Below, in pieces: positions 46,851 through 59,049 of a DNA stretch of 64,000 nucleotides (the first letter of the stretch is position 1; each line of letters opens with the position of its first letter). The stretch is from the NCBI GenBank assembly GCA_016647705.1, contig CM028333.1, forward strand, positions 23,182,243-23,246,242, written 5' to 3'. Origin of the DNA: Eucommia ulmoides (Eukaryota; Streptophyta; Magnoliopsida; Garryales; Eucommiaceae). Both the position numbers and the translations under genes were made by a program. The notes below the pieces were generated by a model. It made no database searches. It was given only the letters and a program-made list of their open reading frames with translations, and was not told the origin of the DNA.

Positions 46851-47552
46851 GAAGAAGTTTCAATTACTCACTAGGGTTTGATTTTAGGGATAGTGGTTAG
46901 ATTTTAGGGAAGTGTTATTGTTAGAAAGTAAAAGAAGAACATTTATATATATAATAAATTTAAAGGGTTATTTATGTATTTTAATTTTTTAATCATGTTA
47001 AAATTATTAATGGTAAAATTGTCATTACAATATCTATAAGGGTGGTAAGTGATGTTTGACCAAAATGATAAAAGAGTTGACTGATATTTGTAAAATGATG
47101 AGGTAGATAACTGGTTTAGGTTAAAATGACAATGGAAGTAATTGGTATAAACCCATAATTATATTGTTTATGTTAAATTGAATAGTTGTAATCGTTGATA
47201 CAAATATGTTACAATGTTACATGTGAAATACGTGTTATATGTGGTTTATGGGATAGGTTGGGTTCATGTACTAAGAAGAGTATAGTCCTACTAATCTTTG
47301 CCTCAAAACCCAACAGTATTTGTTTCGAGGTCGATAGAATTGGACTTGCGCCACAGTCTTTAAAAAATGATATTTGTATTTTTTTCAAAGATAATATTAG
47401 TTGAAAATGTAAATTTTGTGATAATTATAATTATTTACCCCATTGGAAAAAATTTCAGATTTATAGGTAATAAAATACTCGTTAGTCAGTTTTAGTTTTA
47501 TTCTTTTTAGGAGAAATTGAGTGACGATTCTGAAAAACGGGGTCGTTACAAT
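46851..47552 (+). repeat. LTR remnant ending CGGGGTCGTTACA
   Basis: The end GAGTGACGATTCTGAAAAAC then GGGGTCGTTACA (47,518-47,550) resembles the ends of the LTRs at 17.4 and 27.5 kb. Upstream is AT-rich non-coding sequence. No start or TSD found. Confidence 0.4.
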
Positions 47553-48318
47553 GCTACTATCAAATAGTTACATATTTCTCTTCAGTATTTATCTCGTAAG
47601 GCCACTAGATCACTCAAAACTTAGCTTATCGTTTTGGAAGTTAAAATAAGTTTTAATTTTCAAAATTAATCGAAGAACTTGTGTCTGTTTAGTTATTTTT
47701 TGTAAGTACTTTAATGAGTGGTTTAGTTTATTATTATCTATATAAAGAAGTATAACTAACAAACAAAATGACAGAAAAGTATTGTACATTTAACTTTAGA
47801 TTTATTATATGGTCTTCAATAAATCTAAATATACTCCTACTAAATTTGAATCTCGCATCCCTATGGAGAAACAAGTACATTTTAAATTTACCTTGTGTGG
47901 AATTAGATAATCCTAACATTGTCAGCGGGCCCCACATCATCAATTAAACGCCTACAATTACTCGAGTATAAGTAACTCCTACTACTCATCTTTTAGGTAA
48001 GATTCAATTCTTATTTGGTCTCTAGTTTGTATATAACCTACATCGTTAGTTAAAAGTACATCTTTCCCTATAGGTTACACCCCTGACATGGTATAATGTA
48101 GTCCCAATAATTTCCCCATATCGCCAGCTTAGTCGAGAGCTCAATTTCCAGGACACGACCCTACATCGGCAATTAAAGGTTGACTTTAGGCTTGAAGAAC
48201 TCTATCTCGAACAAATCTCTTGGTGGAAGACTGTAATGATACATTATCTCACATGCTCACGCGTTCAACTTTATATTTGATTTGAGGGATTTTTGGTCTT
48301 TAAATCTCATTTTGTTTC
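47553..48318. other. Non-coding AT-rich DNA
   Basis: No gene or element recognised. The last five bases before the next LTR (GTTTC, 48314-48318) are its probable left TSD. Confidence 0.4.
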
Positions 48319-49133
48319 TTATGAGGGTATTTTTGGGCACCTCTGAGTCAGCAAATGAGACCCAACCACGTGTCAACCCTCGCAATGACAGACACGTATT
48401 CCAAAATCCACAACTCCACGCTGGAGCATACACAGACTACGGCTTCTCCTTGGAATCTCATTTGCACCCAGGGAGGAGCGAGGAGCCCCATAGGGACGTG
48501 CCGCTCTGAGCTCTGCGTCGTGCCCTCGACGATCAGTTTCAGGGACATAGCCGTTCATCTCAACCGGCTCCCATTTTCACCTTGTTTCTTCTCCAGGACT
48601 CCACGGATCTCCGCTCTCCTCGGATCTCCGCTCTCCTCCACCAGCTCACCGCCACAGGTTTGACAAAGGCCCGCGGGCTTCACTAAATGGGCCCAAAAGC
48701 CCAAGCCCAACGATTATTTCCTAAACGTTCCGGATTATCGGCTAAATACAGGGTTTCGACTAGTTAATCGTGTTTAGGCTCAACTAATCATCTCCAACGC
48801 CTTTATATATCAAGGGCTATGTAAGCCTGAAGTACGCTTGAATACACTTACATTACGCGCGAGTTCAATTGTTTACTTGCTATATTCTGTACCTTTTCTC
48901 TCTCAGCGCTGATTACCACGCCGGAGGGACTTCACCGGGACAAACCCCGGTCTGAGCCTTCTACAGGTACACTCCCTGAGGAGCAGGACCCTGGACACAG
49001 TAGGTCAGTCCTCTCAGGACCCAGTATAGCTCACGCAAGGACTTTTCAATCGATGACTCTACCTTAGTAGAAGGACCCACCTGTCATCTGACTGGACCAT
49101 ACTCGAGGTGTGTACCAGTTTTATGCGCCAACA
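48319..49133 (+). repeat. 5' LTR
   Basis: It runs TTATGAGGGTATTTTTGGGC to GCGCCAACA. Compared with the 3' LTR it has an extra 17 bp from a local duplication of GGATCTCCGCTCTCCTC (near 48,604-48,637). TATA-like TTTATATATCAAGG lies near 48,801. The small ORFs at 48,282-48,663 are LTR sequence. Confidence 0.93.
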
Positions 49134-49136
49134 GTT

Positions 49137-49145
49137 TGGCGCCGT
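49137..49145 (+). other. Primer binding site (tRNA-Asp-like)
   Basis: TGGCGCCGT starts three bases after the LTR and matches the first nine bases of the complement of a plant tRNA-Asp 3' end. The following CTGTGGGAA departs from the full site. Confidence 0.65.
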
Positions 49146-49559
49146 CTGTGGGAACCGAGCAAAAAGCCTTTCCTTGATCACTGCTCTCTGCTCAGCTGAG
49201 CTTGAGTGATCACAAGGTCCAGTTAGATGGATATAAAACTGAAGAACGAGAAGACATGTCGAAAAATCCAAGCGCATACCCACCAGCTCCCACCAACGAG
49301 GATAACTGTCCCCCCATGGTCAGGCAGGACCATCCACTCTGCCACCTGGAATTGCGGGACAAACCTTAGGAGCTGTGGACGCATCTCGGTTTGATCTCCT
49401 TGAACGCTAAACGCAAGAGTTCAATTCAAGTATACAACTCCTCGTCACACGCTTGCCACCACCCCCTGTTTAGGGTGGACCAGCCCTCTAGCCCACAACG
49501 CTTGAGGAGCCGCCTTGAAATCGCGATGTTTTTATGGACACTCCGAATGGGCATCATCC

Positions 49560-50870
49560 CGAGGGCCGCCCTCTACCTCGCAACCCTGAGTTTGCGGGAC
49601 AAGAGAGGGCCCCCCTATAATGCCGAGATCTCCACCTCCTCTGCCACACGAATTTGTGCCAAGGGATATGTCGGTGTCCCCTAATAGTCGTGCTATTCAT
49701 CGGCCTGCCAGGTCCGATCATAGAGGTCGACTTGATCGTGAGGTTGACTCTTACTCACCTCCCTCCCATCACCCTAATGCCCGGGCTACGGACAGTCAGA
49801 TCCGGGGAGAGCCCCGAGCAGGGGAGGTTGTGGAGCGTTGTTTGGCCAATGTGAAAGCCCTTTTCCAAGAGGTACAAGGAGGCCGGGTTGGACTGGGTGT
49901 TATTCCAGAGGTGAATTCTCCTTTTGTGGATGAGGTTCTGGAGGAAATAGCACCGAGACACTTCACCTAACCCCAGATGAGTCCGTATGATGGGACTTCA
50001 GATCCTGTTGACCACCTTTCTATGTTCAAGCTTATATGGACATGCAGGTGGCCTCTGTAGCTTTGAGGTGCAGAGCCTTTCCCATCACTCTTATAGGTGC
50101 TGCAAGATCGTGGTTCTAAGGTTTGAGGTAAGTATCTATCTCCACCTTCAGAGAACTTGAGCAATTGTTTCTGGCTTGTTTCAGTCGTTTCCGGCGTAGG
50201 CCAAGGACTGTGGCTTATATCCTCATTCTTCTACAAGAGCCCACTGAATCTTTGGGTGATTACGTTAAGGGTTTCAACCGAGAAGCAAATTTATGCGATG
50301 ACCTCCCAGACGCCGTTGCGCTAAATGCCTTTATTGACGGGCTTCGGCATCAGAGACTATCCTAGGATCTCTGCTCTAACCCTGCTCTCACACTTGATCA
50401 AGCTCTAGACCGTAGGACTAGATTCCATGGTGTTGACCTCCGTGCTACAACCAAGAGAGGGCAAACAGGAGCAAACAAGCCAAGGGAATCAGGAAATGAA
50501 GGTTCGAATCAAGCCCAAGGCTTGAGAAGATTACGAGCTGAAGGGAGGTTTAGACCCTTTCCCGGAAACAGGAAGCCACTTCCTCCTCCAAGGCGTCACC
50601 AACCAGAGTTCACCCCGTTCACGGCCTCAGTGGACACCATCTTCGCAGAAAACACAGGGCAAGACTTCTTTCCTCCTCCGCCGCCCTTGAGGAGAAGGCC
50701 GGTCGGGAGATCGATGACCCAATACTGTGAGTTCCACCAAGATCGAGGTCACTCCACAGAGAACTGTTTCCAACTCCGGTAGGAGATTGAAACTCTTGTC
50801 CAAAGAGGCTATTTTCGGAACTACGTCCAGAGAGGAAATCAGGAGCAGCCTGATGGGGATGAACCATAGG
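49560..50870 (+). pseudogene. Gypsy-type gag with zinc knuckle, decayed
   Basis: Pieces in two frames form a Ty3/gypsy gag: NSPFVDEVLEEIAPRHFT (to 49,970), SPYDGTSDPVDHLSMFK (49,980-50,030), FRELEQLFLACFSRF (near 50,148), and ESLGDYVKGFNREAN then AVALNAFIDGL (50,250-50,345). Last is a CCHC-like knuckle CEFHQDRGHSTENC (50,728-50,769) followed by an EIETLVQRGY-like segment. Stops at about 49,968, 50,363 and 50,780 and a frameshift between 49,970 and 50,150 disable it. The motif set matches Tat/Retand-type gag. After about 50,900 coding similarity fades where protease and pol would follow. Confidence 0.85.
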
Positions 50871-51222
50871 GAGAGCTCCGGGCCTAGAGAAGAAGAGAGA
50901 ACCGCAAGTGTCCACCGCCCCGGAACGCTGAGGTCGGAGAGAGTCACCAACGCGTGGATGGTGAAATCAACCACATCCACAGCGGATTCAACTCTGGAGA
51001 CATATAGAGTCACTAGGGTCACACGTTCGAGCACATATGATTTTGAAATAGAAAAGAATGTACCGCTCAGGTGCCCGCAGAATGCTGACTAGTTGAAGTA
51101 TAACTTCTGTAGGGATGATCCACTTTTGTGAACAACTTCCAGTGTGTACAAAGTATGGTAGTTTTGCTTATCCAAATAAAGAATGTGTTTTGTGCAATAT
51201 GCCTTGTGTTCTCTCCGGTCAA

Positions 51223-51750
51223 CGGCTGCATTCTGACCCCCTGAGTCGCATCTTGGTTCTCGGCATAGCGAGTGATTCTCCACGGTTACATTCCAACCCC
51301 CTGAGTTGTATCCCATCTCTTGGCGTAGCGAGTGATTCTCCACGGTTACATTCCGACCCCCTGAGTCGTATCTCGGCTCTCGGCGTCGCGAGTGATTCTC
51401 CACGGCTGCATTTTGACCCCTTGAGTCGTATCTCGGCTCTTGGCGTCGTGAGTGATTCTCCACGGTTGTATTCCGACCCCCTGAGTCACATCCCGGCTCT
51501 CGGCGTCGCGAGTGATTCTCCACGGCTGTATTCCAACCCCCTAAGTCGCATCCCAGCTCTTGGCGTTGTGAGTGATTCTCTATGGTTACATTCCGACCTC
51601 CTGAGTCGTATCCCGGCTCTCGGCGTCGCGAGTGATTCTCCACGGTTGTATTCCGGCCCCCTAAGTCGCGAATAATTCTCCACCCAACATCCCGACTCTT
51701 GGCGTCGCGAGTAACTTTCCACAGTCTTATCCCGACTCTCAGCGTCGAGT
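51223..51750. repeat. 60-bp minisatellite (7 full units plus flanking partials)
   Basis: Units start at 51,241, 51,301, 51,361, 51,421, 51,481, 51,541 and 51,601, each CTGAGTCG.ATC...GCGAGTGATTCTCCACGG..., with exact 60-bp period. Partial units lie left (from 51,223) and right (to about 51,750, with 6- to 25-bp deletions). Because 60 is divisible by three, both strands stay open: plus ORF 51,115-51,675 (20-residue repeats containing ALGVASDSPR) and minus ORF 51,757-51,089 (repeats of NHSRRREP). Neither resembles a known protein. Confidence 0.95.
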
Positions 51751-52770
51751 GTGACAACCAGACTCTCTCCGGAAGTCAATAGTCCGTACCCGAGGATAAA
51801 CCGAGGTCATCCACCAAGGGTGGGGCATTGATTGGGTCTGAGGGCCTACAACTAAGTACTTTTCCCTACCAGTTGACTATTAGTCCGACGTTCTAAAAGG
51901 GAAGGTGCTCCTGCATGGACTAAATGGAGATAACCTGAAAGGGTTCTTGAATGAGCCTGACTACGAAGAACTCCCCGATGACCGGCCATAGGGGTCCAAC
52001 CACCGTGTTGCACTCCTGTGGACTGAGAGGATCAGCTACCTTGGGAAACCCTACTCCTAAGTTCACGACACGATTTCCTTGCAATCAGCTCGTGTCCTGA
52101 ACTGGGGGGGCTAGTGGACTATGGTCCTGGACAAAGACGAGAAGTTCTTGAAGTTTTTGTAAACTTTTCAAAATTTTACAATTCTAAAAACTATGCTAGG
52201 CAAAGAATGACTTGGCAAAAACGTTGAGAGAAAGAAGTAGACTCTGAAGTACCCTGGTAATGTCGCTAAAAAGCTTACACGCTCGCGCGGAGAAAAACAG
52301 GAATAAGCAAAAAGGAGTCTAAAAAATCCTAAGTCCTGAAAAGGCGATGGTCCGAGCTTAGTCCTCTCTACCCTCGTTGTGAAGGGTGTTCGTGCGAGGA
52401 GAAGTGGATTTAATCTCACCCTCCTCGGGGGGCCCTCGTTAGCACTGTCTGCCTCGGCGTTCTTGTGCGTGGCACCATCTTGAGGTTCAACTTTAGTGCT
52501 TCGTAACCGGAACTACAAGGTGCGACGGACACCGCCCTGCCGTGTCACTTCTAGCCGACAGGGTCCAGTAACGACTTTCTCCAAGAACGTCGTCCAGGAG
52601 TGTCGTCCAGAAATTTCACCACATCTTCTTGGCCCGGCGTCGTCTAATCCGGCTCCCCTTGTCCTACCGTGCTACCTCAGGCCGGCTGGGCGCAGATGAG
52701 AGTCTATCCCAAATTCTCCCCTCAAAAGAAAATAAAAATAAAAAAAGTAAAAAAAATAAAAATATAATAA
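51751..52770 (+). other. Unassigned interior of the LARD-like element
   Basis: No coding match. A GGGGGGG run near 52,104-52,110 followed by CTAGTGGACTATGG looks like an internal polypurine-tract-like sequence. A low-complexity A-rich stretch at 52,729-52,770 precedes the hairpins. Confidence 0.4.
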
Positions 52771-52945
52771 GGGGGAGAGGCGTTGCCCCCTCTCCCCTCA
52801 TACCAGCCCCACTTGGGGCTAGCATGCTGGCCCCAAGTGAGGCGTTGGTCCCTTGGGGCCAGCGTGTGGCGTTGGCCCCAAGGGACCAGCACCATGCTAG
52901 CCCCAAGGGCAGCATGAGGGGGGGAAGGGGGCTGCCCCCTCCCCC
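52771..52945. repeat. Cluster of strong hairpins
   Basis: Inverted repeats: GGGGAGAGG (52772-52780) with CCTCTCCCC (52789-52797); CACTTGGGGC (52810-52819) with GCCCCAAGTG (52830-52839); a perfect 16-bp arm TGGTCCCTTGGGGCCA (52846-52861) with its complement at 52873-52888 around an 11-nt loop; and AGGGGG/CCCCCT at 52926-52940. The GC content contrasts sharply with the window. Confidence 0.92.
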
Positions 52946-53119
52946 CTCCTTTTGTTTCATTTTAATTTAGGGGGTAATTTTGCCCCCTTAAATTGTAAGT
53001 GGGGGGCACAACCCCTCGCCTTCCTGCCCGTTCGCAGTACGCACTCTCTTGGGGCTTGCATTAATTTTTTTCACAGTGAAGGCCAGTCCATGCTCAGGAC
53101 CTGTTCACGGTGAATGTGT

Positions 53120-53480
53120 GTCGCCCTGAAAATCGAAAAAATTCGGAGCCACCCTGCCGTGCTACTTGACCCCGGACCCCGGCGGTATGGGAGCGTATTT
53201 CAATTTAGCTCCTCTAAAAAAGTTCAACTCTTGAAAAATCGTCACCGTGAAACCAAAAAAATTCAGGGTCGCCCTACCGTGCTACCTGACCCTGGACCTT
53301 GACCGTAGGGGAGAGTATTTCAAATTAGCTCCTCTAAAAAACTCCAACTCCTAAAAAATTGTCGTCTTGAAAATCGGGGAAATTCGGGCCCGCCCTGCCG
53401 TGCTACCTGACCCTGGACCCCGACCGTATGGAGGCCTATTTCGAATAAGCTCCTCAAGAAAAAACTAACTCTTGAAAAAG
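53120..53480 (+). repeat. ~120-bp tandem repeat, three copies
   Basis: CCCTGCCGTGCTAC and variants occur at 53,152, 53,272 and 53,393 (offsets 120 and 121). Each is followed by TGACCC.GGACC and ...AGCTCCTC.A.AAA. Divergence between copies is moderate. Confidence 0.9.
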
Positions 53481-53578
53481 TGTCAATCAGAGGTGTTTCT
53501 CGCGCTTCGAAGTCTCTAGGATGCCCTTTTCAGCCAGGAATTGATATCCCTGCCCATCTCACTTCCCTCGCCGCACAG

Positions 53579-53593
53579 GGCTAGGGGGGCAAC
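53579..53593 (+). other. Polypurine tract
   Basis: GGCTAGGGGGGCAAC lies directly before the 3' LTR start TGATGAGGG. A six-G core with a short spacer is common in plant gypsy elements. Confidence 0.6.
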
Positions 53594-54391
53594 TGATGAG
53601 GGTATTTTTGGGCACCTCTGAGTCAGCAAATGAGACCCAGCCACGTGTCAACCCTCGCGATGATAGAGACATATTCCAAAATCCACAACTCCACGCTGGA
53701 GCATACACCGACTACGGCTTCTCCTTGGAATCTCATTTGCACCCAGGGAGGAGCGAGGAGCCCCACAGGGACCTACCGCTCTGAGCTCTGCGCCGTGCCC
53801 TCAACGTTAAGTTTCAGGGACTCAGCCGTTCACCTCGACCGGCTTCCATTTTCAGCTTGTTTCTTCTCCAGGACTCCACGAATTTCCGCTTTCCTCCACC
53901 AGCTCACCGCCACAGGTCTGACAAAGTCCCGTAGGCTTCGCTAAATGGGCCCAAAAGCCCAAGCCCAACGATTATCTCCTAAACGTTCCGGATTATCGAC
54001 TAAATATAGGGTTTCGACTAGTTAATCATGTTTAGGCCCGACTAATCATCTCCAACGCCTATATATATCAGGGGCTATGTAAGCCTGAGGTACGCTTGAA
54101 TACACTTACATTACGCACGAGTTCAATTGTTTACTTGCTATATTCTGTACCTTTTCTCTCTGAGCGCTGATTACCACGCCGGAGGGGCTTCACCGGGACA
54201 AACCCCGGGCTTAGCCTTCTGCAGGTACACTCCCTGAGGAGCAGGACCCTGGACACAGTAGGTCAGTCCTCTCAGGACCCAGCATAGCTCACGCGAGGAC
54301 TTTTCAATCGACGACTCTACCTCAGCAGAAGGACCCACTTGTCATCTGACTGGACCATACTCGAGGTGTGTACCAGTTTTATGCGCCAACA
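53594..54391 (+). repeat. 3' LTR
   Basis: TGATGAGGGTATTTTTGGGC to GCGCCAACA. It retains the intact TG start that shows where the family's LTR begins. Followed by GTTTA, probable right TSD with one mismatch. Confidence 0.93.
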
Positions 54392-54418
54392 GTTTATTAT
54401 TTAGTTTGTGTCACATGT

Positions 54419-55275
<857 letters not shown>

Positions 55276-55280
55276 ATCCC

Positions 55281-57561
55281 TGTTGATCCCTAGGTTTTTA
55301 TAAACAATTAAGTATTGATATTTTTCGTGGAACTAACGTGTTTGTTGAGTATTCCCGAAAAGAGTTTCATATTATTGATTAAGTTGAAGACATCATGAAG
55401 AAAATGTAAAGGGTGCAAAGATGGATGCAATGAATAAATGAAGAGTGTTGAAGACCTTGAAGAAATTAGGTAAAAACAGTTTTATACTCTTATACTCTTA
55501 ATGCAACTCGAATCAGGATCACACACAACACTTTAAATGAGTAATCTTTTTGTGTGTTTTGATATTGATATGATAGAGTTTAAGATACTAAGTGTTGATT
55601 TTATTTGTGCTCCTTATGTGAAATAAAATTGATAATTGACCTAATTGAAAACAAGGTTTAAAGTATAAACAAGTTGTATTTTCGGGTCAATTCAGTCAAT
55701 CGAGAAAAATAATCGGTTACCTTAATCAAATAGTGTGTTTTGGAGCAGAATTAGTGAAGGAAATGGACATCCTGAACCAATCAGTCAACTGATTGAGTTA
55801 GTGAGTTTGGCGAAGTAGAAATGGACCACCCTGAAGCAATCGGTCAAGCGAATGGGAAAATTCGGTCAACCATTTGAGTCAGTGTGTTTTTTGGAGTAAA
55901 ATGGAACTACCTTGTAATATTCAATCAACCAAATAAGAAAATTTAGTCGACTGATTAGGGTTTGAATTTTGGCAGGGTTAGGCTTTGAACCATTCAGTCA
56001 ACTGAATGGGTTATTTCGGTCAATTGATTGGTGTTTAAGGTTTGGCTTGGTTTCAGTGCTGTTTCATTCAGTCAACCGAAATCGTCAACTGACAGTGTCC
56101 GTTGTATTTTTATATGACTTGATCTTTTGGTAAAAACTATTCGTTTTTTGTGATTTCAAGAGAGAGATTCGGGAAATTTGAACCTACTAAAGATATGGTA
56201 CATCTATTTTAATATCCCTATTGATTTGGTCCACATAACTTAAGATTCTCTTAATTTAATTTGATTAATACTTCTTATCTTTGTGATTATGAATTAAGAA
56301 ATATTTCGTAGACTTATTTGAAAGAATTAAAAGTTATTTTTAAGTGAATTACCCCAGAAATAGAAGATTTTATTATATGGGATCTAAGAGTGTCTTTTAG
56401 AGGCATATCTTTTGAAAAGTAACCTTTAGACGGTTTGTTATCAGTCTTTAAATATAGACCTGCGGGATTGAGAGAAAATATATCAAGAACAATCAGTTCT
56501 AAGCTTTTCTAAGAGAGATTTTTACGCTGAGATTTCTGTGAGAAATTTTTGCTAAGTTCTTGATCTAAAGCGTTGTTGATTTGGCGTCACCAACTTGTGC
56601 TATATTGCAATTTTGTTTCCAACTTTGGTGTTTTCCCGGTAAGATATTTCCAAACTAATGTTCTTTATTTTGAATTCATATTATTATTACTTGCTTGGTT
56701 ATAAGATTGTTAGAAAATTATTTTCAAACTTAAAAGTCTCAAAATCTTTTTAAAGCAATTTTGTGTGATTATCTGATTACGTGCTCTAAATTGTGCTACC
56801 CATATTTTTTATTAATCATATATTATTTGCCTCAGATTGTATCTATCATATAGTAAATTTCAGGACATTAATCGAGTATATTTGTATTGAGGTGATAGAA
56901 GCTCCTTATGGTAAGAAACTCATATTTTTCTGTATTTGTGAGTATGAGAGGATTAGACACGGTTGGGCCGGTGTCTAGTCAGGCTAGCTAGATTTCGATC
57001 TTTTTCCTGTGAAAAAAATTAGGGTTTGATCTTTGTCCTGCAAAAATATTAGGTTATTCTTTTCTCTTGAAAATAATTAGGTTTTGATTCTCCTTGCAAT
57101 TGAATTGGTTTTGAGTGATTTATAAATGTTCCATCCTTACTTGTGAAAATGACACTTGTGAGAGTGGTGAGGTTGATCTTTAGCCTGGTAAAAAGATATA
57201 GTTCATCCTTGACCTGAAAAAAAGGTAAAATTGTAAAGGTTAATTTTTTGCATGTAAAAGAATCATTGTAAGGGTTTGATTTCTACCTGGTAAAGGAATC
57301 GAGGGTTTAGAGGTTATAAATATCTTGAAGCTCGGAAGACTGGATTAGGCAAGACTAACTTGCTGAACTAAAATATATCTTGGTGTACTACATTCTTTAC
57401 TTTCATTATATTGTGTTTGAGTGTGCATCTAGAATTAAACACTTATCCGCTGCGTAACAAAGTTAATAATTAATTTAGAAAAATTGATTATAAAAATTGA
57501 TGTGTTTAAATTTTTGTAACTACTCAATTCACCCCCTATTGGGTACCTCTTTGGGCCAACA
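55281..57561 (+). repeat. 5' LTR of the SIRE-type element
   Basis: TGTTGATCCCTAGG to CTTTGGGCCAACA, 2,281 bp. Between 55,680 and 56,110 it carries many GGTCAA/AGTCAA motifs. A TATA-like TTTAAATATAGACC lies near 56,446. It is related in reverse complement to the solo LTRs at 34,802-36,863 and 37,129-39,295. Confidence 0.93.
55684..56096 (+). promoter_or_regulatory. Array of GGTCAAC palindromic motifs (W-box-like)
   Basis: About eight [A/G]GTCAA motifs (reverse complement TTGAC[C/T], the WRKY W-box core) lie in about 410 bp, many within ATTCGGTCAACCGAAT-like interrupted palindromes. The 3' LTR counterpart is at 61,850-62,290 with better-preserved palindromes. The motif match is direct; regulation by WRKY factors is inference. 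Confidence 0.6.
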
Positions 57562-57563
57562 AT

Positions 57564-57575
57564 TGGTACCAGAGC
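57564..57575 (+). other. Primer binding site, initiator-Met tRNA type
   Basis: TGGTACCAGAGC, one base from TGGTATCAGAGC, lies two bases after the LTR end. Confidence 0.85.
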
Positions 57576-57607
57576 TAGTTTAACTCAGTTAACTTAAAAT
57601 CCTAGCT

Positions 57608-58600
57608 ATGAAAGATCATATGGTGTATTGCATGGGCTATATAAGTGAGGGACAATCTATGCACCGTCCACATCTGTTTATAGGTAGTAATTATATTTTT
57701 TAGAAGAATAGGATGATTGCATTTATTCTAGCCACTAATTATGAGGTGTGATTGGTTATTGAAAATGGTCCATACATGCCTAAAGAGAATGGACTAATTA
57801 AGGAGAAGGAACAACTAAGTTCCTTTGATAAGCAAAAACTGTCTATTAATTCTCGAGTTATTAACATTTTGATTTGTTCTTTAAATGCAAATGAGTACGG
57901 TAGAGTTTCAAGTTGTGTGTCTGCGAAGGAAATATGGGATACATTGAAAACCAAGTATGAAGGAACTGATCAAGTGAAGCAATCCAAAATTAATGCCTAT
58001 ACTCATCAATTCAAAGTGTTCAGAATGGGTGATGCAGAAACAAGCTCAGAGTTGTTTGTAAGATTCACTAACATACGCAACAATCTTGATCAGCTTGGAA
58101 AACTGTATTCCATGGAGCAAAAAGTACAAAAGATTTTGATATCATTACCCAAAATCTGGGAATCAAAAGTGATTGCAATCATGGAGGCCAAAGATCTCAC
58201 TAAATTCACTATCGATGAACTCATCGATGACTTGATAATCCACGAGACGGCCATGCGACAATATGAGGTTGGATCAGAAAAAAAAGTTAAAGAGGAAAGA
58301 GAGTTCTATGAAAGAAACATGGGAAAACACAGATTCTTAGTTTTGAAGCATTAAGTGACGATGAGGGAACTCCGACGTTCGCCCTTATTGCCAATGAGGT
58401 TGAGGTAACTAAATGCTTTAGTTCTTGTTCTTCATATTTTAATGAATCATTTTATATCTTTCAAGAATTATTTCATGAGTATAAGGATCAATGTTCTTAA
58501 ATTGATGCTCTACAAAGTATAGTGATTACATTAAACAAACGCATTGAAAATTTCGAGGCCGAAAACATCGATCATAAAAAATAATTTCAAAAATTGTTTC
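57608..58600 (+). pseudogene. SIRE-type gag (UBN2-like), decayed
   Basis: From ATG 57608 the frame encodes GQSMHRPHLFIGSNY (near 57,650), then two Trp-codon positions changed to stops (57,701-57,703 TAG; 57,749-57,751 TGA). It then runs open to 58,354: VSAKEIWDTLKTKYEGTDQV, SELFVRFTNIRNNLDQLGK and KDLTKFTIDELIDDL are typical of the UBN2 gag core. A frameshift near 58,340 leads to FEALSDDEGTPTFALIANEV and a coiled-coil-like tail to about 58,590. The zinc-knuckle region beyond is unrecognisable apart from KVVKCFNFN near 58,800. Gag would form the particle that packages element RNA. Confidence 0.88.
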
Positions 58601-59049
58601 ATGTGATTTATAAAAGGAAAACAATGAATTAAGGTCCAAAGTTATGGATTTAGATTATATTGTTTTCAAGTTTACAAATGGTGAAAATAATTTCAAAATG
58701 CTTTTGGGAAACTCTAAAGGTATTTTCGATAAAGCCGGTCTTGGTTTTCAAAAAAATGTCAAGCAAAAGATAATTAAAAAATTCTTTTCTGAAACTAAGA
58801 AAGTTGTGAAATGTTTTAACTTTAATATTGTGGGGGTATAACTCTAGTAAATATTTTTTAAGGAGATTTAAATATAAGTAGGTATGGGTTTCTAAATGAA
58901 CAAAGAAGGATCCAACTAATAAAATTAGACCCACGTAGAATGGGTACCATCTAGGAACTTTTCAAGGTGCTTCTTGTAGGTTATCAAATGAACATATATA
59001 TGCAAGGACAAATCATTCTTAGGAAAAGGTTGTTGTCAACACGTGACAA

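Larger units (their letters stand above)
48319..54391 (+). mobile_element. Non-autonomous gypsy-type LTR retrotransposon (LARD-like, gag only)
   Basis: Two LTRs (815 and 798 bp) flank 4.46 kb. A tRNA-Asp-like primer site follows the 5' LTR and a G-rich polypurine tract precedes the 3' LTR. The flanks GTTTC and GTTTA agree in 4 of 5 bases. The interior has a decayed gag but no protease, RT, RNase H or integrase. It holds instead a 60-bp repeat array, a hairpin cluster and a 120-bp repeat. Mobilisation would need pol supplied in trans by a relative, probably Tat/Retand-like judging from gag. By eye the first ~270 bp of the LTRs differ at about 19 positions, so it is not recent. Confidence 0.88.

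Noticed and set aside
50619..51034. Minus-strand ORFs of 98 and 135 codons
   Set aside because: Antisense shadows of the gag zinc-knuckle region and its downstream sequence.
51223..51750. CRISPR-like regular repeat
   Set aside because: The 60-bp units are contiguous and similar along their whole length, with no alternating repeat/unique-spacer pattern, and the genome is a plant.
52629..52970. Overlapping 98-113-codon ORFs on both strands
   Set aside because: They span the hairpin cluster; palindromic GC-rich sequence stays open on both strands without coding meaning.
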